Below, one piece after another: positions 47,730 to 59,937 of a stretch of DNA of 64,000 nt. Both the position numbers and the translations under genes were made by a program. Origin of the DNA: Fennellomyces sp. T-0311 (Eukaryota; Mucoromycota; Mucoromycetes; Mucorales; Lichtheimiaceae); NCBI GenBank assembly GCA_025266875.1, contig JALLLT010000016.1:496001-560000 (forward strand). Reading direction: 5' to 3'. The number at the start of each line of letters is the position of its first letter. Positions within the stretch are counted from its first letter, which is position 1. Under the pieces are notes generated by a model, which saw nothing but the letters and a program-made list of their open reading frames with translations, was not told the origin of the DNA and made no database searches.

Positions 47730-50700
47730 ACGACAAAAAAACAAGACATTTTACAACGAATCGACACCCCCAAAAAAGCACAACCGTCATTCATTTGTTT
47801 TTTTCTGCTTCATCATCTCACTGCTCGTTGAACGACATCAAACATACCATACAGCCGCCCAGCATACTTTAGCATGACGAAGAGCATCTTGCGTGTATAT
47901 ACATATTCCTCTCGTTTCGCAATGGACTGGAACCAGCCCTCACACCTCGGTCGAAACCAGCACGGCAACCGCTCCCCTCGTTATTGATACATCTCATCTC
48001 CTATCGTTGAACGGTCCCTCCTTTTCATTTTTTTTTCTAATTTGCCATCTCTATGCCACATTTCTTTTATATATTTCGTCTATAAGCGATCCTCGAGAAA
48101 ATTCTTTATGCACAAAGAATTATGAAGTAGTAGTAGTATTGGTAGATGGCTGCTGGTTCAAGCCAAATTTGCTTGCTTGTATATATTTTTTTGTAGTAGC
48201 CTTCTTTCTTTTTTTAACCCTTTCATACAGCCGCATACGCATATATACACATACCACATATTCTCTTTTGTCGTTAAAATATACAACATTCGTGAAGCAT
48301 TTTGATGTAAAGGATGCGGGGATGCGACTAGCCCTGATTAGCATGCCAACAGCTGCTTTTTACTGAGCTCAATTGTGTTCAGGGTCCACCATTTATTGTG
48401 CTTCAGCGCATGACGACATGGTAATATACCAGGCGCCATAAGATTGGCTATGCAATATATGTCCCCTTTCCATCAATTTTCTGTCCCTGTTGTCAATTAG
48501 AAATCCTCCACGATCCCAGCTTCTCTGCACTTCGTTCCTCACGTTCTCATCATCCCCATAACAGTCTGAGTGTGTATGTGATAGATGGGGCGTCAACCCC
48601 CCCGGAAAAAGGGTGCTTCCAAATACGGCAGGATGCTTTGTTTGACTGCGTATTTTTTTTTCGCTGAGCTCATTCTTTCCACAATGAGCAACGTGAACTC
48701 GGTCCCGTTTACCTTTTTGGAACCATAATGGCTCTTCATCTTACAAGAGGTACGCAATTCTGGCCGAAAATGCTATAACTTTATTTGTAAAACCAGACAC
48801 AGAATTACATCACACATCGGCTTGGTTTGTGTATCAGATCTCCATGGAAATACGAGCCTTCAGTAGAATATGACACAAACCGCCAAATCCATTGAAGTAG
48901 TACACTCCGTTTAATTGTTGTGTTTTCCTCACGAATATATGCAAAAAGAAACATTGAGTACAAAGAATGCAGTATACATTGCAAAATGCCTTTCAAAATT
49001 CTTTTTTTTTATTAGCGATGCAACCAAAGGATCATCTGGGTTTAGTAAGTAGCGCCATTTTTGGTGCTTATCTTCACTGGCACTCTGCATACCGAGAAAT
49101 TACGGACAGAAGGGGTTCACTTTGATTGAATTATTAGCGGGAAGCTTAATCGTTCCTGTCATTGCGGATAATCCGAAAGAAGGCCATAAAAAGAAGTAGA
49201 AGTCGAGATCAGATGCTGCCAAAATCTCGTCTGTGCACGTGTAGAAGCCGACGTAACCTCTCTGTCTGTCTCCCGGCGTCAGAGCTTCTTTCATACACGT
49301 TACGCGATACTAAAAAGAAGCAAGATCTGTGCAACAACAAAAGGAAATTTTCCGTTTGATGGCCGATTCGCACTCTCTTACTTTTTTACGAAAATGGAAA
49401 CTGCTCAATACCATGCAGGAAAGGAACGAGTTCATTCCTTTATAATATAAAAAAGCACTATGATAATGTGCATCATCGCATATAAGATTCTCCCTGATGA
49501 ATGCGAAACTGCCTTTTAAAATTAACAACGCTTCAACGTGCAATATATATTTCATTTGCCTTCTGCGCGTCGTCAGTAATCCTCCTCTTTTGGAATGCGC
49601 TCTTTAGGGACCATTGTAATCGTAAGGGGCTACCTTATTTGCGTAATTTATTAGCTTATACTTAATAAAGAAGTAATACAATTATGGTGATCGACAAGAG
49701 GGCGCTGACCCTTATATGCAGTGCAATGTAAGGGTAATCGCGTCGATCTTTTTTTACCATAGATTCCTCGTTCATCTTTTACCTATTTCGCCCATTACGC
49801 CGCGAATCATAGACATAATGGGATACAAAGAAATGTCTATCATCTAATATCTCTATATGAACCATGTCCCATGACGAAAACGATCCTATACTCAGTTTAT
49901 GAAAACCTTAGCTTATTAATCCGGGTCATGGCGAAATCAATATCATTCATACATGCGGAGCACATGTATTCGCACATATACCAACAAATGAAAGAATTCT
50001 GTCATGGGATATAGAAATATTCTGCATTTATCCATACAGAATTCTAGTCAACACTTCAATCATGCAAGTAAATTAAATATCGGCTGGTCAATAGATATTG
50101 CATACCTCGTCAATGCATCTACTTTTAGTATGCTGTTCGTATTAATACCGCTGAAACCGATGGTTCTATGAATAGCTGTAGATAGCTATTAAAAGCACAC
50201 CAGATGAATAGTCATTACGTAGGTGTCAGCGTCTTTTGACTTTGTAAAGTAATGCCGAAATAGATCTTGCGTCGCTTCATCAGGTACTCGAAATAGGCGT
50301 GCGTACGTAGCAACATATGCTTAGATAGTCATTCTATAGCACTCATATACTTAGCACGTTAAATCCTGCAACAAGCCACTGCTCCTCACAAAAACGAGCT
50401 CATTTCGTGCCTTTAGAAAAGACCAGCAGGTCACTTGCGTTGATAATTAACAAATGTTCATAAACTTGGAGCATCGCTGGGTTCTCTGCAAATACTCTAT
50501 TCATCGGCACTTGCTATCCGCGTCAAAGGGGAAGCACTGTAAAGTATTATTACTTCGACGTACTTCACCCAGGTATAGCTTTTGATACACACAAGTTTTG
50601 GCAGCTTTTGCTCACAACACGGTGTAAGCAGGTCGGAACTCACTACGGGCAAATAAGATACGTCTAGCTTTCAGTATCATGACATGGATCACACCTGCAA

Positions 50701-50836
50701 ACGCTCACCGGGGAAGCATCGTTTATTGTATGCTTAAACCGCTTCATCTATCAAAGTGTGGATAAAATGTTTTAATTGTTCTGTCTTATTCATTCCCAGA
50801 CTACGTTACTTGACCGCGACCTGTTTCTTACCGTAA
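47730..50836. other. 3.1-kb intergenic region
   Basis: AT-rich. A 157-codon frame at 47893-48366 starts with a non-ATG codon and is Phe/Leu/Tyr-rich; I read it as 3' untranslated sequence. From 48.6 to 50.8 kb I see no coding frame, tRNA or repeat array. Confidence 0.5.
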
Positions 50837-53800
50837 ATGAGTGACAGACAGCCTACACTTGGCTCGTCGAACAACAATGACGGTTTGACATTCATTGATT
50901 ATATTCCATCTCAACCGTTAAACAACATAACGCCACCAAATCGTCAGCGACCAAAACAGCAATCCTCCTCCATGCCACCCACACACCTCGATGCGCGTTT
51001 CAGAACCTCAAATGCTCCGCTGAATTGCGCTGTGGCTTCGTCAACAGCTACATGGACAGACACACAAGATTTGATTGTAATTAGCAGCGATGAAGAGGAC
51101 GAACGCGAATCTAAGGCCCATCCAGGTTACTCGATCGACGATCCGATCAGCTTGGATGACGAAGAAGACATGCAAGCAGCACGACCACCTCAACCACCAC
51201 CGGACATAGCTCCCGCGCCCGCCCGGAATGAAGTGGTATCGGAGCAGCTACCCGAGAACTCAAAACCAGAGTTGGATCTTAAACAGCTGTTCAAGGAATC
51301 CGGATTGCAGCGACTGAGATCCCCATCGCCAATGGAAGTAGTCCCGATTTCAGGAGAACACAGTGAGCTAGCAGACGAGGATAGTGTAAAGGAAGACGAA
51401 CGGGAACAAACCGATGACGACGATGACGACTTTTCGGTCTCATCCTCCGAACTAGTGTTTGCCGCGAAACCTTTGACGATGGAGACAGATATCGCGTTGT
51501 TGCATGCAATGAACGCGCCCGATGATGAATATGATATGCCGGATTGGAACCAACTCACCAGCTTGGGCATCAGCAAGGAAGATGAGAAGGTGGGTAACAG
51601 TGTGATATCCGTGATTCCAATATAGCTGATCTGTCCTTTTTTTTTATGCAGATGAGAGTCGTCGAGAAAGAACCGGAGCTAGAGGAGCCATCTTTGAAGA
51701 CGCGTATCACCAAAAACACCAGTTTACATGAACTGCTGTCGATGGTAGATGCATACGATGTATCTGTGCGTGGCCCACTCGAAGCTGCGCGACTGAATGA
51801 CGTGGATTCTAGCGACGGTACTGGAAGCCCTAGCCCTACCAAGGCGAAAAGAGTTAGCATGCGTAAAGGGCAAAAGAAGCGCCCGAATAATGCTCTACAA
51901 AAGGAGGAACTCCGCAAACCATATGTCCCATGTTCAGTATGGGATCACGTTACATGGGAGGATTGGGCCCAGTTAGAAGTAGGTGACTGGTTACATTGGC
52001 CGTTTGAAGAATGGGAAACAGCCATCATCAAAGAGGCGGTCGAAAAGCATAACGGAAAGTCCAGAAAGAGGAAGGCGGACGGTATCGGTGCTGATGATAC
52101 CAGTATGTGGGAATCCATCGCACTCAAGCTACCAGGCCGACGTGCACAAGATTGTTCACGATACTGGAACGATCATACACAAAACCTGCCGCAGATATAC
52201 AAAGATCCCGTCATTATATCACATCAGCCATGTATGCAACACGTTTGGATCGCATTTTATCACTGCTAACTCGGCCTCTCAATAGGGCATTCAAAACGTG
52301 TTTCCGTGCATGGATTGATCAGGGACTCACGTTACTCTGGCAGGTCCAGGACAGCTTTATCGAAAACTGCGATCTGGCCAGCACTCAAACACGAACATGC
52401 GTTTGGCGATGGTAGTGCTGACACGCTTGCTGTACAGATATTAAACAAGCGAGGGAAAAGGTAATTGTAAAGAAGTGATCCACTTGCTGTCTGCTCACTA
52501 TAATCCTCCAGCAATAAAATAAAGGTGATTGCTGCGTCTGCATGTAACGACCAGCCTGAATACAACATGCCTGGAAACCTTCGCATCTGGTCGGCAAATA
52601 CAAAGAAAATTGCGCAGCTTCGAGGTCATAAAACTACAGCAGAGCTGGCCGACGGAACGGAGCAACGTAAGTGGATGATCTGAAGGATCAGTGTCAGCAA
52701 AGGTTTACAAATCCTTCCAACAGATGTGTGGCATACCATAACAGATGTTCGAGTGTCTCATGACCAGAAACTCATTTATACCTCTTCACACGATAAGACA
52801 TCCAAGGTTTGGTGCGGACGAACCGGCAAGATGCTATCCACCTTATGTAAACTTAGCCGATCCTGTCCTTGGTTATAAACAGTGACTAAGTAACTCGCCA
52901 TTAGGCTTTCACGAGAAAAAAGTACATCAATTAGCTGTCTGCCCAGATACAAGAGAGTATATCCTAGCAAGTGGATCTGGCGATGGCACAGCGGTGATCT
53001 GGAGTCTAAACGGGTCGGGCAATGTTGGTGCTGGCCTTGTGTGTACGGTGGACAAAAAACTTACAAGAAATCCAAGTGTTGATACGCTTGTCTTTGGGCG
53101 AGGACCATCAAAAGGCATACTATACACGGGCATCACTTCTGGATTACAATCACCACTAGGCTTTGTATGTATCAGATCTAGTTTACAATTTCTTCTTTTA
53201 ACCGTCTTCTAGATACAAGGATTCGACGTTGAAACAGGTGAACACAGATGCTTCTACAAAAGTATGAATGGTGCTGTCTGCGATATTGACGTGTCGGAGA
53301 GCGGACAGTACATCATTTCAGGCAACCACAGTCCATTTGACGAGTTCAATGGGGACGGCTTTGTTCATTTAAACGATACCCGAACGACTACATCTGTAAT
53401 CAAAGCACGTACTGGCCACACTGATGTGAACTTAGTTCGTATGAGGTACTCAATGCATAGTTACAGCAACATAATAGGGGGCTAACAAATATGTAGTCCA
53501 TGCGAACGCTTTGTTGCATCTGGTAATCCGAATAATGAAACAGCTGTCATTGATATCCGAAGACCGGATAAAGTGCTATTCCGGCTCTGTCATAAACGTA
53601 AGTGTATCCTAATACAGCCAAACAGTGCAACTAATAAATCTCACAGAAACTCTCGCTGATCATCTCATTCCTATCAACTCGGATATGGGTATCTCGGGAA
53701 TGCATTGGATGTCTGACAGCAGGATATTGGTCACAGGCGGTGGCGATTGCTCCGTCAAACTGTGGGATATCTTCGGTAACGGTGAGGTGATAAAGTCATA

Positions 53801-53915
53801 CCAGACACCAAGCAATATATCCAGCCTGGCTGTCGACGAAAATGCAATGATGATATGCGCAGGAGTGGCAGGTGCACAAGGCTATGTACATGTATGGACA
53901 GCAGCGCCGTTATGA
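50837..53915 (+). CDS. Myb/SANT plus WD40-repeat protein
   Basis: Nine exons: 50837..51589, 51652..52231, 52286..52460, 52512..52666, 52724..52846, 52905..53164, 53213..53445, 53497..53597 and 53647..53915, 882 residues. Residues 1-340 are acidic and disordered, with SUMO-interaction-like DLIVISSDEEDE at about 76-88. A single Myb/SANT unit follows at about 365-430 (WPFEEWETAIIKEAVEKHNG ... MWESIALKLPGRRAQDCSRYW). From about 450 to the end there is a WD40 propeller (IYTSSHDKTSKVWCG, ILASGSGDGTAVIW, ILVTGGGDCSVKLWD). A chromatin role is likely. The combination is unusual; some heterochromatin CUL4 adaptors (Raf1/Dos1-like) are WD40 proteins, but I cannot show orthology. Confidence 0.8.
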
Positions 53916-54145
53916 AAAATTCCGCATTTATTTTGTACATATTTACACTTGTTTTTACTTATACATATTTACACAGCCGCGCCTCCCTTCGATGCGCGAC
54001 GAACAGCATTGTAACTATCAATCTTTTGTTGCGCATCTGCTTTCATGGCTTGACCATCTTTCTGCCAACTTTTTCGATGAAAAATCTTGCCCATGCTCTC
54101 CTATATTAGCATATAAGTATCACTGACCCTTTTACATTTCCTACG

Positions 54146-57100
54146 TTATACCTTGAATGAAGCTCGACGAGATTCGATTTTACCATCGACGTAGTTTTGC
54201 AAGTTGGCAGGTCCTGGATGGCTACCTTGAGGAGGTTGACCGGTTTGAGCGAGTTGGGCACCAGCAGGGAATTGGTGCGATAGCATTTGGGGTTGCCTGC
54301 CAGAGAATGCACCACCTGCTACGCCTGCAGCACCAGCAGCGCCTGCGCCACCTGCAATACCGTAAGGAGCATCCTGGTGGTCTTGAAGATTTGTCTGCTG
54401 TTGAGGAGCACCCATAGATGATTGCTGTTGTTGCCCAGGAATATCACTGGAAGTACCCTGTTGAGATTGAGACGAAGGTTGCTGCTGGGTGGGCGAGAAC
54501 TGCTGCTGGCCGGACAAAGGTTGCTGCTGGCTTGACAATGGCTGTTGACTTCCACTTACAGGCTGTTGCTGGACAGAAGACATCTGCTCGGGAGAGATCT
54601 GATGACCATTCTGATCGATGAACGTAACGTTCTGTTGCATCTGTTCGGGTGAAATACGGTTGCCATTTTGATCAACGAATATTGCGTTGCCTTGAATCTG
54701 GTCTGGCGTGATCTGGTTGCCGTGCTGGTCCAAATAGATTACCTTTTGGCCAACAACACTTTGTGGTTCGTCGCCATAGATAACGTCACCTTGATGGGTG
54801 ATTTGACTCGTAGGCACAGTTTGCTGCTGAGTATCTGCTGCATCATTGGCAGCGCCTGTACCAGCACCAATAGCTCTACCGGTACCAGGCTCACTTGTTT
54901 CAGGTTTCCCGCTCTTCTTGCGTGACTGCATAGCACCAAGTGCATCGTCGTCAACACCGCCAGTAGCACCTTCCAAGGATTCAGGCATAGCTCGCTTATC
55001 CGTGGAGGGGTCATTGGTCGAATCTTGGCCTTGTCGCGAAGTTGCGGCAATACCAGCAGCACCGGCTGCGGCTCCACCAGTAGCACCAACAGCAGTAGCA
55101 GTACCAATGCCAGTGTTTTGCTGATGGATGTTCGAGGTATCACTGTCAGTTACTGGGCCTATATGTGGCGAACTGTGCCTTTGACTGCGAGACTGATCAA
55201 TAGGTTGTTGGCCAGGGTGATCAGTAATATGCGGCTCGCTATGTCGCCGGCTCATCGATACCGGCTGTTGCTGAGCAGACGAATGTGATTGATCAAGCGA
55301 AGTACGGTTGGCAGCAACTAATGAATACGTTAATGAGTTTTTACTTTGTTATGAAAGCCATCTACTCTATACCTTTCGTATCATGGATTCCGGTGTTACC
55401 TAAATAAAAAGCTATTTAGTTAAATGCAGATAGTTGGTTTTTATTTTTTTACACATACCCATGCTATCAGTCTGGTCAATGTTTGCTGCCGGGAGCACGC
55501 CTGTGTTTTCACCAGGGTAGCTGCTTTGACCAATATCCTTTGACGTACCACTGCCTAATCTGCGGGAGTCACCAGACAACGGTTGAGGCATGTCTTGTTG
55601 CTGTTGACTGATGGGCTCTTGACCAGACTGTCTTTGACCAGGCTGTTGCTGTTGACCAGGTTGTTGTTGACCAGGCTGTTGCTGACCTGATTGTTGCTGA
55701 CCTGATTGTTGCTGACCAGGTTGTTGCTGACCAGGTTGTTGCTGACCAGGTTGTTGCTGACCAGGCTGTTGTTGCTGACCAGGTTGTTGTTGACCAGGTT
55801 GCTGCTGACCAGGTTGCTGTTGATCTGGTTGTTGTTGACTAGGTTGCTGTTGACCATCGATATTATCTTGTTGCTGTTGTACCGGCGCACCACTCAATGG
55901 ATGCATCATATCAGTGGCTGTATGCTTAGCTTGACCAATATGAGAGATGGTCTGGCGCATATGTGCCACTTTTGTTCCACCAAGAGCACCTGCGGCGGCA
56001 GCGGCAGCACCGCCAATGCTTAAGCCTGTAATACCACTCCAAGGCATCGACTGGGACAATCTCTTCTTCGCTTGATTTCGCAAGCCCTGGGTCACTGGTA
56101 CATTGTTGTCGACCTTCTGAGCGGCAGTATCACGTAGACCTCCGTTGGCGACATCATTGATGACATCCGGCTTCGGCTGCTGATCAATAACTTGTTGGCC
56201 AGATTGTGAGATTGGTTCCTGGTTAATGTCTTGCTGTCCAGATTGCGAGACTGGTTGCTGATTAGAGCCACTTACTGGCTGCTGTTCAGTATAGACACCA
56301 GTAGACTGCTGCATCGAATCATTAATCGGCTGTTGTTGCTGTGTACCAGGTTGCTTGGCAATATCGTGTTGACCAGATGGTGAGATAGGTTCTTCGGTAA
56401 TCAACTTTTCATCATCTGCGGGAATTCCAGATGGCTGATCGTACTGGTTTTTGATACCCTGCTGACCATGGCGCGAGTTATCATCCGCAGGTGCTTGAGT
56501 AGATTCCAGCTGCTGATTATTATCCACAGAGTTTCTACCAATACCGGATCGCCCATAAGTTGTAGCGTATTCACCGGAAACCGGTTCTTGATCCAAAGGC
56601 TGGCCGGTAACATTTGCTTCCCTGGACATGATTGGATCAATACCATCCGTTGGTTGCTGACTCGAAGACTGATATGCTGTGGCATATTCACCACTGATAG
56701 GTTCTTGATCCAAAGGCTGTCCGGTACTGTCCGTTTGCTTGACAAAGTCAGGTCCAGTACTACTGGCAGGCTGCTGATCGAAAGGCTGATCAGAGAAGTC
56801 ATTTGTAGCTTGCGTAGCATCTTGTTGACCAGAGATGTCTTGCTGACTCGGGCGAGAATAATCATCGGTAGGTTGTTGCGAAGTTCCCAATTGCTGACCC
56901 GTTCGAGCATCATCTGTTGTAGGCTTGGTCTGCTTAGGTTGGGACTTGCTTCCGGTAAGAGCTGCAGCGGCAGCTGCTGCTGCACCGCCAATACCTAAGC
57001 CGGAGAGGCTGGTCCAATGTTTTGATTGGGAGGACTTGGGTCCACGTGGCGTAGAATGGGGCTCATGCATGCCGTTAGCATCCGCAGTGGTAGTGGTATG

Positions 57101-59613
57101 CGGGGTGTTGGTTTTGGCAATACCGACATTGTCTTGGGTCGACAACGGCTGCTGATAGCCCGGTTGATTCAATGGTGTGGGCTGATCAATATCTTCTTTT
57201 GTTCCTAAAGCCTGGCTGTCATTTTGCTGGGAGCTGCTTTGTTTAGCTGACTGATTCCAGCTATCAGGATGCTCTTGATCACTGAAGCCATTCGATGCGG
57301 GGTGCAGATCATCAAATGCTTTATGATCTGCATCAGCACTTGATTGTCGCTGATACTCTGCATACTTGTCAGCACCAGAAGATCCAAGGCCTGAAGGTCC
57401 AATATCATGTTCTAATTGTCACTATCAATAGATATTCTCCATTGTCGACAAGTAGTATATTACCTTGTTTAATTGCTTGCTTTCCAGAGGCTGTAGCTTG
57501 AGATTCGTCGAAGAAGAAACCGTCAGGTCCTACTGCAATGGTAAGTATGATTTGATTTGCTAAATTGAACACCGGAAATTCGCACCATTTTTCTGCGTGT
57601 TCTGCTTATCGAGTGTCGATTGGTGACCCTTCGAGTCTATCTGGGGTTTAGTGAAACTTCCCAAAAAAAAATATACCCCGGAAATTAAATACCTTGAACA
57701 AAAGGGTTATTTTGATTGCTCAGGTTGCGATCGTCGGGCTGTCGCTTGCCGGAATCTAGGTCTGAATCTATCCAAGGAGCTCTAGATGTTTTTACACTAT
57801 ACAAAAACGTCACAAACTTACCATCTTGTTTCCATGGGATACTGGAATCTTGCAGATTTGACTTATTCTGCCCATAGCCAAAAGTGGAACGGTTTTGGTT
57901 TTCAAATGAGTCTTGGATACCGAGCTCGTCTACCATAGAGCACATGTACATATAAGACATTTAATAATAGACAGTTGTCATGAAACGTACTCTTTTTCGA
58001 CGGAGCAGCCATGCTAACGTCATTGTGCATGGTCATATCATCATTTGTAGGAGCAATGCCAGAACCTTGGTTGTCAAAGGTCTGACCTGCCTTGGCGTTG
58101 GGATCGATAGCGGATGAATATGCTGGGTCATCGATAGCAGATTGTTTTTTATGAGATACATTGTGCCGATGGATAGCACCCGCAGTTGCTGCACCGACAG
58201 CGGCTCCAGATCCAGCGCCGACGGCTGCTTCTAAACCTGTGTGGCTTCTCTTAGTGTCTTGACGACCGATATCATCCGATGGGCTGGATTGATCAATCGA
58301 TCTGCCATAATAGGCATCGGGTGCAGCAGAATCCCGCGTGTACGAGTAAACCGTGCTAGGTGTCTTGCCATTGGCAATATCTTGACTGTGATCAAAATCA
58401 TCGCCAAGTCTACCAGTTGTCGCGGGCTGCTGGTTCACATCGTCATCAATGACAGCTCGGTTGGAAGCCATGTCATCTAATAAATGAAGATGTCATTAAC
58501 AAAGTATCTTAAAAAAAGGCGTAAGTCATGTTACCTTGATCAGTAGAGTAAGACTGCCGCTCACGGATTTCATCGTCTTTATTAGTGGGCGAATGCAAGA
58601 CTTATTTTTGAACGATTAGCAAATGCAAGTGATAATAATTGACAGGGCATTTTTACCTTGTTCACCGTTAGACGTGTAGTGGCCTTCTTCACCAAGCGTA
58701 TCTAGCTTGGCAGCGTTATCGTGTTTCTCCCAATCTTGGTCACTAAGTTTTTTGTCATGCGCTTGATCTTTTCCGCTCACTAATTCGTCCCAGTCTTGAT
58801 CAGTCTTCTTGGATTCTCTGCTTCGGAGATACTCCATACACTTGGCCATAATGCCTCCAGCGGCGACACCTCCTGCTGCTGCACCTACAGCTGCCCCACC
58901 TGCGATACCAGCGGCAGCTCCACCGACAGCGTAAGCAGCGGCACCACCAGCAGTACCGCCTACCGCACTACCGACGGCAGCGTGCTCGAGCTGATGCATA
59001 TGGAAGTTGTGTTTGTAGTTGGCCGCGATATTATTGGCAACCTTGGCAGTTACGCTACGATAGTCATGATCATACCCAGTGATGATGGGTGCGTTGCCAG
59101 GCGCATCAAGGTCAAAGCAACCAGCTGCTGGCAGCGGAGGCATGTGGTGGACAGAGCGTAGCGTACGGGCATCTTCAACAAGACTCCTGCGATTCTGTTG
59201 GGTTTGGCTACTTGACTGAGCTCTGCGACTACTCTGAACCTGGTGAGCGGGTGGCACTTCCTCGGCAGGCATATTGGCCCATACGGGCGTACGACCGCTA
59301 CGACCACTATACAGTTCGTCTTTGTGCGTGAGAGCCGAGCTCTGGTCAATATTACGTTCGCTTTCTTTGATTGGCTCATGCTGGATAGGCGCATCTTGCG
59401 TCGAGTTGTCGACTACAGCTCGTTGAGGTTGGGCGTCAAAGTCATCTGCACCGCTTGAGGATTGCTCAATGTCCTTGTCAGCGGAACTAGGTAATCCCGC
59501 TTAGCATTCTGGTTGAAAAAAAAAAGGGATATATGGACTAACCTGGTAGTATGTTCCACGTCAGGCTGTTTGCGTTTGGAAAACGCATGCGATGTCCTTC
59601 GAAAATAGTCCAT
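54146..59613 (-). CDS. giant Q-rich protein with repeated glycine/alanine zippers
   Basis: Eleven exons (minus): 59613..59543, 59486..58657, 58600..58535, 58476..57991, 57929..57822, 57767..57693, 57636..57586, 57529..57464, 57411..55459, 55399..55373 and 55317..54146, 1634 residues in one continuous frame. Six Gly/Ala segments are spread through a Gln/Ser/Asp-rich, disordered chain, each about 20-45 residues, such as GGAAVGAAAGGVAAGGIMAK, SGLGIGGAAAAAAAALTGS and SGLSIGGAAAAAAGALGGTK. Several are followed by basic residues. Also seen: a QQPGQ tract (exon 9), paired TGQPLDQEP(I/V)SGEYAT units, and three DQ(H/N)GN.I.P.QM units in exon 11. Short DNx-type exons (51-108 nt) look like copies of one another. 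No enzyme domain, signal peptide or long hydrophobic span. Divergent from PEX5. Function unknown; a self-assembling scaffold is an inference. Confidence 0.75.
54578..54752 (-). repeat. three ~20-residue coding repeats (DQxGNxIxPxQM)
   Basis: Three adjacent copies encode LDQHGNQITPDQIQ, VDQNGNRISPEQMQ and IDQNGHQISPEQM, each followed by a short hydrophobic connector. The nucleotide copies are about 60 nt and clearly related. Confidence 0.8.
55620..55860 (-). repeat. CAACAA(CCTGGT) tandem repeats coding QQPGQ
   Basis: About 16 copies of a 15-18-nt unit coding GQQQP/GQQQS within exon 9. Length polymorphism between strains is likely. Confidence 0.85.
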
Positions 59614-59937
59614 ACTGAAGTATACACAGAAAGTGGGGAAAACGGAACCACCATGGCTTATATTTTTATGTTTGTATTTTATTGCAAGGGTTAGTCTGTT
59701 CATGCAGCAAAGTCTACTCAAACAGGCTTCGTTGCCATGGGAATTGGGCTCGTCGGGATTGCAAGTTTTCCAAGAGATTAGCCGAGCACTTTGGTAAGCT
59801 TGAAAAATCACCAATGCGGAGAAACTCGCTGACAAATGGACTTCATGTTACCCCGCCTTCTACTCTCTCTTTCTCTCTCTCGTTTGCTCTTCGTGACACT
59901 TTTCTCTCTCTTCACACACAACTTTATATAATTCGTA
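59614..59937. promoter_or_regulatory. bidirectional promoter, Q-rich gene / PEX5
   Basis: 324 bp between divergent start codons. It includes a CT microsatellite (around 59860-59882) just before PEX5 and ACTTTATATAAT as a possible TATA about 10-20 bp before the PEX5 ATG. Confidence 0.5.

Noticed and set aside
47893..48366. 157-codon frame rich in Phe, Leu and Tyr
   Set aside because: It starts at a non-ATG codon and follows T-rich transcribed-looking sequence after the zinc-knuckle gene; more likely 3' untranslated DNA.
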